Shown: one piece after another, positions 9,984 to 21,731 of the stretch
Numbering within the stretch: the stretch's first letter is position 1
Layout: every line of letters begins with the position of its first letter
Source: Phascolomyces articulosus
Lineage: Eukaryota; Mucoromycota; Mucoromycetes; Mucorales; Lichtheimiaceae
Direction: 5' to 3'
Assembly: GCA_025677815.1 (NCBI GenBank)
Contig: JAIXMP010000029.1
Span: 186,001 to 250,000 of the forward strand
DNA: 64,000 bases
The notes under the pieces: generated by a model
The model's database searches: none
What the model was told of the DNA's origin: nothing
The model's input: only the letters and a program-made list of their open reading frames with translations
Position numbers and translations under genes: made by a program

Positions 9984-12900
9984 GACGAAAAAAAAAAGGC
10001 GGGAAGGTAAGGAAAAAAAATCAGGGGAGTGGGCCAATTTTTTATTTATTTATTACTCTCTCTGGAAATTTCCCACTCAGCTACTATTACTCAGAATGTC
10101 AAAATTCAGGAACGGTTGTCATGACAACATGCATTTGTTACTAATGACAATGGTCATTATTGATATTGTTATTTATTCATAGTTATAGCATTGTTTTTAT
10201 TTTTATTTTTATTAATAAGAGTTATTGCATATTGTTATCTATATAATAATATAAATCAGTGTTTTCTGCTGCATAAATATATTTCTTTACCTATTAAATA
10301 CGCTCTTCTGAAAAAAAAACTTGAATCGTAGCTACAATAACAACTAAATACTTTTAAAAGAAAATAGTATAATAAATTGAACCACTACAGGATATATGAA
10401 TGAGAAGGGATAAAATAGGGAGGATGGTGAATTAGTATTATACAATATTATGCAATCAATCTTCGACCTTTTTTTTTTTTTCAAAAGTAGGAATTATACA
10501 TATATATTATTGACACGACGTTCTTGTTCAATACGTGAAAGAAGTGGGTGATAAAAGTATATCCAAAAAGTCCGTTTATATTTTTTATTGAAACAAATAG
10601 CCTTATATATAACAACTAGTTGTATATTTCTATCTTTCCAAATTAAAAATTACCTGTTGATATACATATACCTACTTTTTTTTTTTCCAAAGAGCATCAT
10701 TCTAATGCACAACTATGTTTGTCAAAAGATAGTCATACGTAGTAATAATGTGATTGTGTCTACTACAACATACGATTTCAAATGCAGTGTGTGTCAACTT
10801 ATATATGAAAAATATATAGAACGTATTGCTAATGCATTCGCTATATAATATGGTGCGCCAATTAAAAGCTATTCGAATATTTTGCATAAACATTTAGGAA
10901 TATGGTTTTCATCTATTCAGTGGCCACTCAAAAAAAAAGTGATTGGAAATAGACACAGGATGATTTCTTTTACCAAGAATAATTTCCAAGAGTATTTTAT
11001 ATTTAGCTTAACACCTTGTGGTATTGGTTATAGAACAAGGTGGTTGATGGATATCATAATTCTCCAAGAAGCGTCTTTTTTATTTATTTGTTTGCTGAGG
11101 GAGAGAGAGGAAGGCAATGGATACGGTGATTGTGAAATGATGATATCCACACCATTTCATTTTTTATGATACATCTTTGGATGATGGTGTGGTGTGGTAG
11201 ATGATTTTAGTTGTTATAATTTAGGTCGTTGTATGATAACCACAAAGAAAGCCATTTTAAATCATTATTTTTGATTGGAAGCAGTGGATGGATTAATTTT
11301 TAATTTCTTGTGGAAGTAAAAAATGAAGATATATACCATAGTTGCTATTCTATTTTATAATTTCAAAGAATAACTCAATATTCGACTCTAACAATGAATA
11401 AAAAGGGAATTGACCGATAAGGGTATATATATAAGTACTACCACTATGTCAGTAAGCCCATATGTTATATCGGTTTTAGCAAATATAAAAAAGTACGTAA
11501 CTGTTACATCTTCCCACACGACAAAATGAAAGGAAATAATGTTCCCATCACCCATCATATATTATACATCGCATAATACAATCATTCCATGGTGTTGATT
11601 AATATAGCAAGAATTTTACAAGGCATGGTTTTTACCAACATACAAATAATTCTGGCTTTTTTCTAGAGAATCAAAAAGTATAATAACATGCGTCATGTAT
11701 TACTCCAGGCATCACCAGTTTTATTAGTAGTACAAGGCTTAGTGATATATATAGTATGTATAATAAGATGCATCAATTTGCAATAATGAATGAATTTCCG
11801 GTTTCAACTAATGTTTATTATAGTGCAGTAAGTAGTAACAAGTTATTTAATGAATGAGCCCATTGTCTCACAATTACCTTAGAATAGCCATATCGCTATC
11901 TTGTGTCTTTGTTTTTAATACTAATTCATATCGCACGGAAACATGACTCCACATTACACAATATTATAAGCCCAATATAAGGTTCAATAGAAGGTGAAAC
12001 ATTCATGGAAGAACCATTTGAATCAAAACTAACTCTGATGCTGCTACTCTTTATATACATCTACGGTCTACAGGAGTTCACAAACGTATCGATCCATTGG
12101 TGCTTGTATGATTCATTACTAATAGTTATTATAGGTTTTTTATCTATGAAAGTTAAGAATATTTGATCATATTCTGTGGAAGATTTACTTTTCTGACTTC
12201 AGGATAGTATATCCAGGGAATCTTTTTTGATCCTTCTTTGTATGGTTTTCCAAAGTATTCTTGGGGCAAAAGTGGCATTATAAATGATGCGCGCGGGCTA
12301 TCGGGCATCATTACTTTGTATGTAAATAATAATTATAGAACAATTATAACCTAAATAGAAGTAGCAAACAAAAGAACAAAAAAGGTGATTTCCTCATTTT
12401 GAACGAATGAACTCACCTACACTAGCGTGATAATGCGCTGATGAATAAAAAAAATAACATGTATGAAAAGCATAATGCTAATAATACTGAAGGTATATAT
12501 ATATATATAGAAACGATGGAATATATAGAAACAAAAAAAAACATTATATGAAAACAGAGAGTGATAAAAGCTCTTTTTGCTACCACTCAAAATCATTTGC
12601 CGCCCTCATCAATGTACTTTTCTTATTCTTTTTCCTCTATTTGAATATTTGGTCAATAAAGTTTTTATAGAACATGTCACTTTTTTTTCACTACAATATC
12701 GAGTATTTAAATTGAATAATAGTGGGTATATAATTACTCGATTCAGCAACACATGTCTTTTTTTTTGTACGTAAAAGAGAAAGAATGTCAAGAAGGCTGA
12801 TGTTACTGCTTCTCAAAATTGTTAGTTGCTGCGTTAACAAGAATGAAAGCTGATGTATAATTATAAACATCATGTGTGACATCTTCCTATTTTTTGTTCA

Positions 12901-13600
12901 TCGGAAAAAAAATGTTTATGGTATACAATAGATTATGTATAATTGCTTAGCAACAACGCCATTCTAACTCTATTTATATGATAACAAATAAACAAAGGTA
13001 ATTATAGGAGAGTCAGAGTATCATGAATTCATGGATGTCAATGGCTGTAAAAAAAGAAGAGAGAGACGGGAGGACCCACACATTATTAAACACAGGATTA
13101 TTAATAAATATTTGCAACATATGACAAAATAACATAAAAAAACCAACAATAGCACCATGACAGTAACACTGGTGTTGCTCTAATTTCTTGGATTTATCCT
13201 CCAAACACTGCGTATAATGGGTAATTATTGATTTTTCCCTTTACGTACTCCCTTCACTTTTATATCAATTCACCTTTGCATTTTCATTTAATGTTCCTGC
13301 TTTGTATTATCTTGATATTTCATTATAATCTGTTTCTTTACCTACGTCCCACTACCAACAAATACTCCCAAGAATATATTTACGTATATGTTCTATTACT
13401 TAAGTATTATAGCTCTCTTCCTCTATATTGTTTCTTTTACTCTTTTACTTCAACCTTTTCCTTGTAACCCAACAGGGTTTTTTATATTCCTTTCGTCTCG
13501 ATCGAGATCCCCAACATGCGGTAGATCATACATAGGAGGCATAATAAACAAAAATATTTTAACCGTATCAATAAAAAAAAATAGTGCACTGATAAAAGAG
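9984..13600. other. Long AT-rich gene-poor stretch
   Basis: About 3.6 kb with only short frames (under 100 codons) of biased composition and no recognisable domain on either strand. Scattered A/T runs and short AT repeats are present (for example near 12496). On the minus strand at about 10510-10560 a short peptide-like text (HPLLSRIEQERRVNN) might be the end of a decayed gene, but nothing around it supports that. No tRNA or rRNA was recognised. Confidence 0.4.
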
Positions 13601-13629
13601 AAAAAACTCAACATTTTTGAATACGTTTA

Positions 13630-16020
13630 AAATTTGGTTTTTATTTAAAGTCTCTGTTGAACACATCGTCCTTGTCGGACTTTTTTGTTCGAGACAGATA
13701 TTAAGAGAAAAAAGTGGATGAAAACCCTGCGCTCGTAAGCAGGGAAAAAGGTAAGAGGGAAAGGTTAAAGGGTATGTCATATAAAATATGAAGGGGTTAC
13801 AGTGAGTCTGTTTATAGAAAGTAAGTGACATAAAGTAGTAACTGTATCTAACTAAGCAATGAGAGTACACTAGGGAAAAAGGAAATGGGGCAGAAAGAAA
13901 GGTAATAAAATAAAATAAAAAAATAAAAGGGAAGAAAAGTAGTTATAAAGGGAGTATAAATAGTAAACTTACTCTGCTTCAGAGGGAGGAGGAGGAGTGA
14001 TCCATTTTACCAAAGCCTGACCGGGAAAGTCATCGTAGTATTGTTGGAGGTTGCTGCCGGGGTGTTGGTATGCATCAAGTTCTGCGAGTATTTTACACAC
14101 AATTGGCCATTTGCTGCTTAAGTGTTGGATCCTGCGTAGTGAGGTTGGTTTCGATTTTGGAAGCTGATTTAGGATGTGTGAGAGAGGATCTTCGTGGTAT
14201 GATGGTAACTGTAGACGATGGTGCATGCGTAGACAATGTATAGCATGTTTCTTTGTAAGTATTTGTGAGGGGCATCTTGGACAAGGTTTGGGTCTTCCAC
14301 CTGGAAGCCAACCAAGCCTCCATCTGATACAGCGGCTTCTTTCCTTGTTTGTCATTGGAATCCACATTATTGGATCGACACCCAATTTCGGGAGACAGGC
14401 ACATAATAGTTTTGCACCAGTCGGTGCAGAACGTATATTTTCGAAATTGTCAACTAAGTATTGGCGGATGATTGTCTTAAGCATTGTTCCAGAGATATCA
14501 TTGTATGGTTGTGGGAGAAGGTTTACAATATCTGATTTGTTGCAAAGTTTGCTCCAGTAACTTCTTTTTTGTGCTTCGAGTCCCGGTAGTAATTGTGTTA
14601 GGAGTGCATCATCAGGTAAAAATTGTGCTCTGTATACAAATTTGACTTGCAATGTTGCTATTCGTTCTGACATACTTGGTAATTTAGTGAGATGGCGCAT
14701 GATTTTTGTTTCAGATTTAGAATGCGCACCATAAATCATACGAATGCATTGGTTTTGAGCTTTTTCAATATTAGCTAGTTGTGGTGCGGTAAAGATTAAT
14801 ATGGCCAGTCCATACTCGAGTTTAGGCCTTATAAATTGTGCGTAGAGCTGACTGGATAGTATTCTAGAGAAGCCAGAAGGGCTGAGGCCAATATTGTTTA
14901 GAACTCGCATGCTGTTAATAGCTGAGATTGAGTTACGTGTAATTAGCTGTTGTGCATCTAGATAACCCTTATTGTTGATCGGCATCCCAAGATAAGTAAA
15001 AGAAGTTTGGTTTGGAATTGGGGTTTCATATAGATGATAAATGTATTCTGCATTATCTGGCTGCACGATAGCACATTTAATTGGATTCCATCTATATCCT
15101 AGATCAAGACTGTGTTGTTGACAGAGATTAAGTAGATTCTGCATGTTGTTTGCTGTACTAATGAGTACCACATCATCCGCATATAGGAGGCATTGAATAT
15201 TTGGGGGTGGGTTTGTAATGTCCAAAGTTGAACGTTGCTCTCTACTATGTTGTTGGCGTGGGATGATTGTTGGTTGAAAATCATTGTCCTCATGATTAGG
15301 TACGTTTGTCAAGGCTAATGGTCGATTTGGTTCAATTCCCCCTCGTCTGAGCAGAGTCGGTAGACTATTTATATAAAGAGAATATAGAAAGGGAGATAAG
15401 ATGGAGCCCTGAAGGACTCCAGTAGTAGGTGAGAAACGGTGTGATACCGAATTGGATATGATAACTTCAATGAGAACATCATTGAATAGATTTTTTATTA
15501 TTGAGAGTAAAAGATAGGGAGTATTATTGTCACTTAACAGGTTCCATATAACCTCACGATCAACAGTATCATAAGCAGATTTTATATCTAGGAAGGCCAG
15601 GGTTGGGGTAGTACCATGAGTTTCTTTGTGAATTCTGCATAATTCCTGGAGACAGAACGCTTGGTCAAGAGCACTTCGAGCTGGCCTAAATCCACCTTGG
15701 GCTATATCTAAATCTGGACTGTGTGCTTGGAGTAGATCTTGTAGACAGTATTCAAAGATTTTTCTTACTACAGAAGTCAGGCTTATAGGTCTGTAGTTGG
15801 CTGGATTTTCAGTGTCACCTTTTTTAAATATCGGGACAATTTGAGCTATTCGCCATAATGTTGGTGTATATGAACTAATCCAGCATAGGTAGAACAGTTT
15901 GTGAAGAACAGGAGCAATTGTTGTTACTATTGGTTTTAGCATTTCACTTCTGAGGTGGTCCGTACCAGGCGCTTTCTTTCTTGGAAGGCGGTACATTTTT
16001 GAATACAGATGATTTGCAAA
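13630..16020 (-). mobile_element. 5'-truncated non-LTR retrotransposon (LINE)
   Basis: The element runs on the minus strand. Its body is the reverse-transcriptase ORF at 13969-16065. Similarity begins abruptly at about 16000 (LPRKKAPGTDHLRSEMLKPI), inside the first RT motifs, so ORF1 and any endonuclease are missing. This is the usual outcome of incomplete target-primed reverse transcription. A 3' untranslated tail of about 300 nt follows the stop. It has a short hairpin on plus-strand 13725-13744 (stem CCCTGC/GCAGGG) and ends in A/T-rich sequence near 13630. A second, shorter relative lies at 56.2-57.1 kb. No target-site duplication could be settled by eye. Confidence 0.85.
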
Positions 16021-16065
16021 AAAAAGAAAAAAAACGTTACACAGTATTGCAATCATAGAGAACAA
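13969..16065 (-). CDS. LINE reverse transcriptase (N-terminally truncated)
   Basis: Open frame of 698 codons. The first 25 or so residues (hydrophobic, MFSMIAILCNVFFLF) are host flank read through, so the true protein start is lost. RT motifs in order: APGTDHLRSEML; IVPIFKKGDTENPANYRPIS; GGFRPARSALDQ; FLDIKSAYDTVDR (catalytic Asp); GVLQGSILSPFLYSLYIN; LLYADDVVLIS (YADD box). A thumb/connection region follows with TYLGMPINNKGYLD, then a C-terminal block with RWRLGWLPGGRPKPCPRCPS and a Cys/His cluster (CPRC ... HAIHCL) typical of LINE ORF2 ends. The whole RT domain is uninterrupted, so the insertion is probably recent. Without the endonuclease part it cannot move on its own. Confidence 0.9.
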   Translation of the reverse strand: MFSMIAILCNVFFLFFANHLYSKMYRLPRKKAPGTDHLRSEMLKPIVTTIAPVLHKLFYLCWISSYTPTLWRIAQIVPIFKKGDTENPANYRPISLTSVVRKIFEYCLQDLLQAHSPDLDIAQGGFRPARSALDQAFCLQELCRIHKETHGTTPTLAFLDIKSAYDTVDREVIWNLLSDNNTPYLLLSIIKNLFNDVLIEVIISNSVSHRFSPTTGVLQGSILSPFLYSLYINSLPTLLRRGGIEPNRPLALTNVPNHEDNDFQPTIIPRQQHSREQRSTLDITNPPPNIQCLLYADDVVLISTANNMQNLLNLCQQHSLDLGYRWNPIKCAIVQPDNAEYIYHLYETPIPNQTSFTYLGMPINNKGYLDAQQLITRNSISAINSMRVLNNIGLSPSGFSRILSSQLYAQFIRPKLEYGLAILIFTAPQLANIEKAQNQCIRMIYGAHSKSETKIMRHLTKLPSMSERIATLQVKFVYRAQFLPDDALLTQLLPGLEAQKRSYWSKLCNKSDIVNLLPQPYNDISGTMLKTIIRQYLVDNFENIRSAPTGAKLLCACLPKLGVDPIMWIPMTNKERSRCIRWRLGWLPGGRPKPCPRCPSQILTKKHAIHCLRMHHRLQLPSYHEDPLSHILNQLPKSKPTSLRRIQHLSSKWPIVCKILAELDAYQHPGSNLQQYYDDFPGQALVKWITPPPPSEAE

Positions 16066-16805
16066 TAAGCTCTACGTTTTGTGCGACAGCGCTTAAGAAA
16101 CACACCAGATGCAACATTTTTATCATCGCGTTGTAGCACAACATTAGATAAGTCATTTATCATTATTTCATCATTTTTTAAATATCATCGTAAGATAGAG
16201 ATGAAAAGAATATGGGATGGTTACGGTACATACAATATTTGAAGGACTATAGGTATATTATCAATAGACATTGAAATAAGATATCAGGTAACTACTGAGT
16301 AACCACAGCTTATAACCATGATGTTTGTAGATGCAACGTATTTTTACTTCCCAACAACAATATCAAACAAGGACTATTATATTTTATGTACGAGGCCGTA
16401 ACATTTTTATTCATAAATAATAACTAATATACATGAGTCGATATTCCGAACCAAAGTATTGTAGGAACAATAGACTTTCAAGGCAAACGGATTAGAGTAT
16501 ATACAGACTGAAATATATATATATATATATTAAAATAATCATAGATACTTAATACTGAAGTGGGATGTTTCAAAAAAATTGTATAGTAAAAGAAAAAGGT
16601 ATCTTCCTTAATATCGATAATAGAATAAAAAGTGAAATAAAGATGATGGTGGTCTGGAACGGCATATCGGTCTTGATAAGAAATAAATGAAAGAAGAGGC
16701 TAGGTATAATAAGAAAAAAAATGAATGGCGGAGAAGGGATACGGATATTTTTTAAACTTGAGAGGATTGGTGGTTGTTTTTTTTTAAAAAAAAACAAAAT
16801 GTTGC
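16066..16805. other. AT-rich spacer between LINE and the first paralogue
   Basis: No gene recognised. Contains a TA dinucleotide run near 16512-16530 and the presumed 3' flank and terminator of the gene at 16806-18017. Confidence 0.4.
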
Positions 16806-18017
16806 TTATATAAGTTTTTCCAGAAAATGATAAATTTCTGGCTTCTTGACACTCCAATCGATATCTTGTTTGCCAATGACGACGGTCAAGTTTGCTCTGT
16901 CGAGAGGTTGAACATATCGTAAGAAATCCTTGATACGTGGCTTGCCAGGGAAACTGGCAGTAGCAAACATATCTCGTGAAATAGGACCGATACGCCATAC
17001 CATCATAAATCGCTGATAGAAGAAAGAGATCGCTCGTCGTGCTGCATCGACTTTTTCTGCTTGAAGGTGCGCTTCTGTTTTTGTTGATACTTGTCGAGCT
17101 TCTTTGATGAGTCTAGCCCATTCTTCGCCACGAGCTTGATGTCCTTGATCATCGTCGCGCTTAATGCCCTTGTACCAGCCATAGATGGTGACGAGATGTC
17201 CCTGCACCTCAGCGTCTGAGAATTCGGTTACCAGGGGAATCACCATCTTGGCGATTTCTGCACGGGCTTCTTCACTTGTTGGTTTGATCGCGCTTTCAGC
17301 GTTGGCAGACATCATGCTCTCAAATGGAAAACCATGTTTACGAACCACTTGAAGAAAACCATATATGGTAATCTTTTTACTTTCATCGTTCGCACACAAC
17401 AATTTTTGTGTATAATCAAGATCCATGGGTTGAAAATTAGCAAACAATTGGGTGTAGATCTTTTCAAATGTACTCCAATCGCCTGTTAATTTGTCACCAA
17501 CAGACTTTCTCCAGAAGTTATAAGCTTCTTTGGGTAAATCTTTCTCAAACTTGCTAATATCAGGTAATTTGGCGTTTTCTGGGGGAATATGGCCAAGTTG
17601 AAAGAGTTGATTCAGTCCAGATAGAATAATGTCGCTTTGTGCTGAGATCGATTTTCTACACCCTGCAACATCGGCACTGCGCTTCCATAACAAGGCTACG
17701 CGTGACCCATCTGATTTTTTGTCTTTCAAAAATTTTTCAAGTGATTTTATACTGGTGCTGATGCCTCGTAAAATATCTTTTAAGTATGCTTCTTTCTTTG
17801 TTGTGCTAGACTTGGTATCGTGACATCCACTGCGCACAAAGGATGTTAAATGATGGGCGAGGTTGTTTTTGTCATCGCTGACCAAGAAATCCATCACATA
17901 GGAAAAATGTGTAATGTAGCGCTGCAGAGGAATAGATTCAGGAATTATTATTTTCAATTCTTCATTGTGATTAATCACATATTGAAGCTTTGAATTGGTA
18001 AATTCTTGAACAGCCAT
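16806..18017 (-). CDS. Cbl-EF-hand-like helical protein, paralogue 1
   Basis: Intronless, 403 residues; shortest of four paralogues in this window. I do not know a named family. Residues 1-150 are predicted all-helical (bundle-like). Residues about 156-235 contain the signature EAYNFWRKSVGDK, then WSTFEKIYTQLF, then KKITIYGFLQVVRKHGFPFE. Spacing and pattern resemble the EF-hand module of the Cbl tyrosine-kinase-binding domain (FW+KxxG ... W..F ... hSVFEF). The acidic calcium ligands of Cbl are not conserved. A helical middle region follows (EEARAEIAKMVIPLVTEFSD). The C-terminal block is the best conserved part: AARRAISFFYQRFMMVWRIG, FPGKPRIKDFLRYVQPLD and a final KKPEIYHFLEKLI. No signal peptide, membrane span, RING finger or SH2 was seen. 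Only this copy is on the minus strand, and it lacks the lysine-rich tail of paralogues 3 and 4. Confidence 0.8.
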   Translation of the reverse strand: MAVQEFTNSKLQYVINHNEELKIIIPESIPLQRYITHFSYVMDFLVSDDKNNLAHHLTSFVRSGCHDTKSSTTKKEAYLKDILRGISTSIKSLEKFLKDKKSDGSRVALLWKRSADVAGCRKSISAQSDIILSGLNQLFQLGHIPPENAKLPDISKFEKDLPKEAYNFWRKSVGDKLTGDWSTFEKIYTQLFANFQPMDLDYTQKLLCANDESKKITIYGFLQVVRKHGFPFESMMSANAESAIKPTSEEARAEIAKMVIPLVTEFSDAEVQGHLVTIYGWYKGIKRDDDQGHQARGEEWARLIKEARQVSTKTEAHLQAEKVDAARRAISFFYQRFMMVWRIGPISRDMFATASFPGKPRIKDFLRYVQPLDRANLTVVIGKQDIDWSVKKPEIYHFLEKLI

Positions 18018-21000
18018 TTTTTATCTATGAAGAATAACGAAAAAATTGATTTATATATCGATATTTTATTTTTTACAAGGAAAGCAAGTTTATAGAAAAA
18101 AAAATTATTATAAAAAAAAAACTTTATTTTAACCATACCTTAATGAAAGAAGAAGTGAGGAAAACCATTTCTAATGAGGGTCCTGGGGACCTTGTTTTTT
18201 TATACCTTTTTTTTCTCTCTCTCTTTAGGTTAGTTCTTTCTGGATTATCTGCATACTTCATGCTCACTCCTTAACTCTCCCCCCTATCACACCCTCCCCC
18301 CATCCCCATTCTAAAAAACTTTCTCTTGGCTTTTTATATCATGTTGATTATATGATTTCCCTTCATCATTGAAATGTGATACTTATTACTATACTGCTTC
18401 ATATTGTCAGAATATCTATCATCCTTTCTCCTTCCCATTTCATGGGGAATATCCCATGTGCATTGAAAGTTTCGAGCTAAAACATTGATGATGTATAGTG
18501 AAAACAGAAATGGTCACCAGCTCGTACAAGTCCTACATTGTGTCGTGCCACCAATAAATTTTTATTACACAACGAAAACAATAAAAAAGCCAACATTTTT
18601 CAATAAATTAAAAACCACAATATGAAACATTAAATAGTTACGTCGTTTAACTAGCCTGGGCATACGCAACGGGCGTAAAAAAGAAAACTACCGGTTGCAT
18701 GCAGTGTTTTGCATATATATATAATTTTATAACTTGTTTTATAAAGATCAAGTATCACAGCGAATAATAGATAATCTTCTAGGGCTGAGTCAGCACCATC
18801 TTCCCTGGTGGCGCAAACAATTTCATTTCAAATGAAATCAAACGCTTTCTTCATACCAACAACTTAGCCTTTCCTGACATCGTTTTCCATCAAGTTATTC
18901 TTATTATTAACGTCTGCCAACCTTATCGATTTATTTTCTAATCATCATTTTTAAGTATTCCTTGGAAGGAAACTCATGTATAGATCTTTTTTTACACTCT
19001 ATTATTTTATATCAGCTGTAAAGGTAACATTTTTATTCCTATATGGTTACGTGCGTTTTTTGAAAAGAAAATAATCACCTGTTAGCTACATGTTTCTGAG
19101 TTGTTAAAAAATCTTTCAACATGATGAAAGCATTTATTTATTATGTATTTCAAAAAAGAAAGAATCTCAAGCCGTCTAGACTGTTGCTTTTATGAATTTA
19201 GTTCAACCCATTAAAATGCTTATTAATCATTATAAATTCTGCATAAATTTGTTTTATTTGGACCCGGTCAGAGGAAAGTAATAATATTCTTTTTTATATG
19301 TGCGCCACACATAGTCATAATAACTATAACTATATTGTGTTGTTATAGTTTTATTCCTTTTCCAGATTTTCTTAAAAAGATTACCAAAATAAGAGGTTTG
19401 TTTATGGAATGTTCACCAGGATTCTGAGATCCCACAATATACTATCTGATTATATTTCATCTGACATCCTAACTATTAATATGGAAGTGAGTCTCCGATT
19501 CATGTTGATTGGAGAAAAAAGGTAAGCATTTTATAGCCAATCAAATCTTAGCTTAATTCACACCATATAGAATTATATTTAACACTAATAACATTATGTA
19601 TTTCTTCTTTTTTTTTTTAAGTTCATATTTCAAGGACTTGTGTTCAAGAAGAAATATAATATAAGATTAATAATCGCTAACCATATTATATAGTGCCTAA
19701 TTGTATGCTGCTATAGTGGTGCTAGATAGATAATGGTACTTTATATACATAGGTTCTAACATCGATCATCAACCGGATAATCTCTGGTGATAAGAAGGAA
19801 GAACATGTATAAAATTTCTTTATAGGCATCCTATAGGAGCAATGAAAACACCAAACACTGATATATAAAAATCTTTTTGTTTGGTGATGGTGATGGTACA
19901 TTTTGCAACACTAAGCATCCAACGAAAGATCTACTTATCTGTTCGGGCAATTATAAAGAGTTAATTATGAAACACATGCAACTAATATCTTAGGTAACAA
20001 TAATTTATATACAACTCTTACAGATATAATTTATAAATAAAATGTTATATATATATATATAATAAATTATTCTTCTATATTTTTTGTATCTTCAAAAAAT
20101 GATGATATGCAAATAATCCGTGTGATGAGGGTAACTGGGAATTTATTACATTAACAGCGCGCACACAAAAAAAAATGCAAGTAATGGGTCATTTGGTATT
20201 GATCAAAAGGATTATTATTGTGATTATGCTTCTTGTGACTCTTCATTATCTTATCCTTATTATATTCGATCACGCTCTTTACTATATAGCTATACAGAAA
20301 CAAAAAAAGTTGTTTTTCACAATTATATACTAATATATAATACTAATGTGAAAATATAATTATAATCCAATCAATAGGCTAACTGCTTTACCTGGGATGG
20401 GGATGTACATAGTAGATAAATGGGGTAGATACATTGATTTTTTTTTTGAGTTACATTGATCTGTTACTGTTATAGTCCCTGTGGGGCGATCTATAAAAAA
20501 TGTTTGCATGACAATAATGAGGCTACATATATATAGCGCAGCGATTAAAAATTTAAGCGGTATAATTATAATCCTTGGGGAAACCATACTACCACCTGTG
20601 CAATTTTTTACTAGTATAATTTGCTTTGTATAACCACCATCCAAAGTAGTAATTTTACCCATGAGAACATTCGAAGAACAACAGTTGCGTCACGCTGTCA
20701 ATCAAGGCCACTTTTTTTTTTGACAAATTAGTAATGACATGTAGAAAGATATATTGTTACCTCGCAAACAGAGCTTATGTGCAAATATAATTTATGCATA
20801 AAACGCGAAAAAAAAAAAACGGTTTGCATAAAACTAAGACTGTTTCAGAATTTCGGTGATCTACAAGCAGTAGGTTTTCAATTAATAATTTAAACCGATA
20901 TTTACTTCAATCAAAAAAAATACCAATGCTCATGATGTAATAGTCATATATTGCAAAGATGCCAGTGAAGGATACTAGCTACCTGGTAGGATAGCCAGGT

Positions 21001-21731
21001 CTTTTAGTAGTGGTCTATATGATCTCTTTTCTTCAATAGCGAGTCCCTTTTATAATATCACTGTGAATCAGCTTTTGAGCATTTGTCATACACCGAATGC
21101 ATGGATAGTTCGTTTGTCATACTCAAAAATCCATCGGCGCCACAAAACGCTCTTTTTTGTGATGTATGCTTCTAATTAAAAACTTCAAAAAAAATCTTTT
21201 GACAAATGAATATTTTCGATATTGAGAATAGAATGAGATAATGTATAAAACGTCTGATTTATTTTTCAAAAAAAAAAACAAGAAGGGAAATAAAAAGATA
21301 TATGTCCAAATTTGTATAATATCTTCTTTTGCCTTTTGTAGTTTGAAAAGCCACGAATGATGTTCATCATCCTGACAACATAAAAAAAGTGTTTAGTAGA
21401 TCTTTTGCTTAATATTTACACTTAAACTTTGGAGGATCTATCTTTAGAAACAAACTAAAATCATGGGAGCTTCTCCAAAGAACTCCGTTTCTTCTTTTGA
21501 CTTCTCCAAAGGGTGGATCTTAATGGATATTGAAGAAGATGGAAAAAAAGAATGGGCTTTTTAGTAAATATGACCCGAAAAGAAAAAAAGATAGTTTTGC
21601 GCCACATAAATCATCCTTCTAAAGGCTTGATTTGAAATGTATAAAAGACACAACTCAGAGTAATGGTGTTCCGAAATATTCCTCTCCATCTTTTATTTTT
21701 TTTATTCCATATCGAACAACCACGCAAAAAC
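18018..21731. other. Long AT-rich spacer upstream of paralogues 1 and 2
   Basis: About 3.7 kb without a supportable gene. The part next to 18018 is pyrimidine-rich, as at other promoters here. A 100-codon frame on the minus strand (20360-20662) has no recognised domain and no context. A small hairpin around 20981-21000 (ACCTGG/CCAGGT) and AT runs near 20045 are present. No transposon ends were recognised. Confidence 0.4.

Noticed and set aside
10588..11169. Short plus-strand ORFs
   Set aside because: AT-rich, no motif, no splice-linked continuation.
20360..20662. 100-codon minus-strand ORF
   Set aside because: No recognisable domain and no conserved context; could be chance or decayed sequence.
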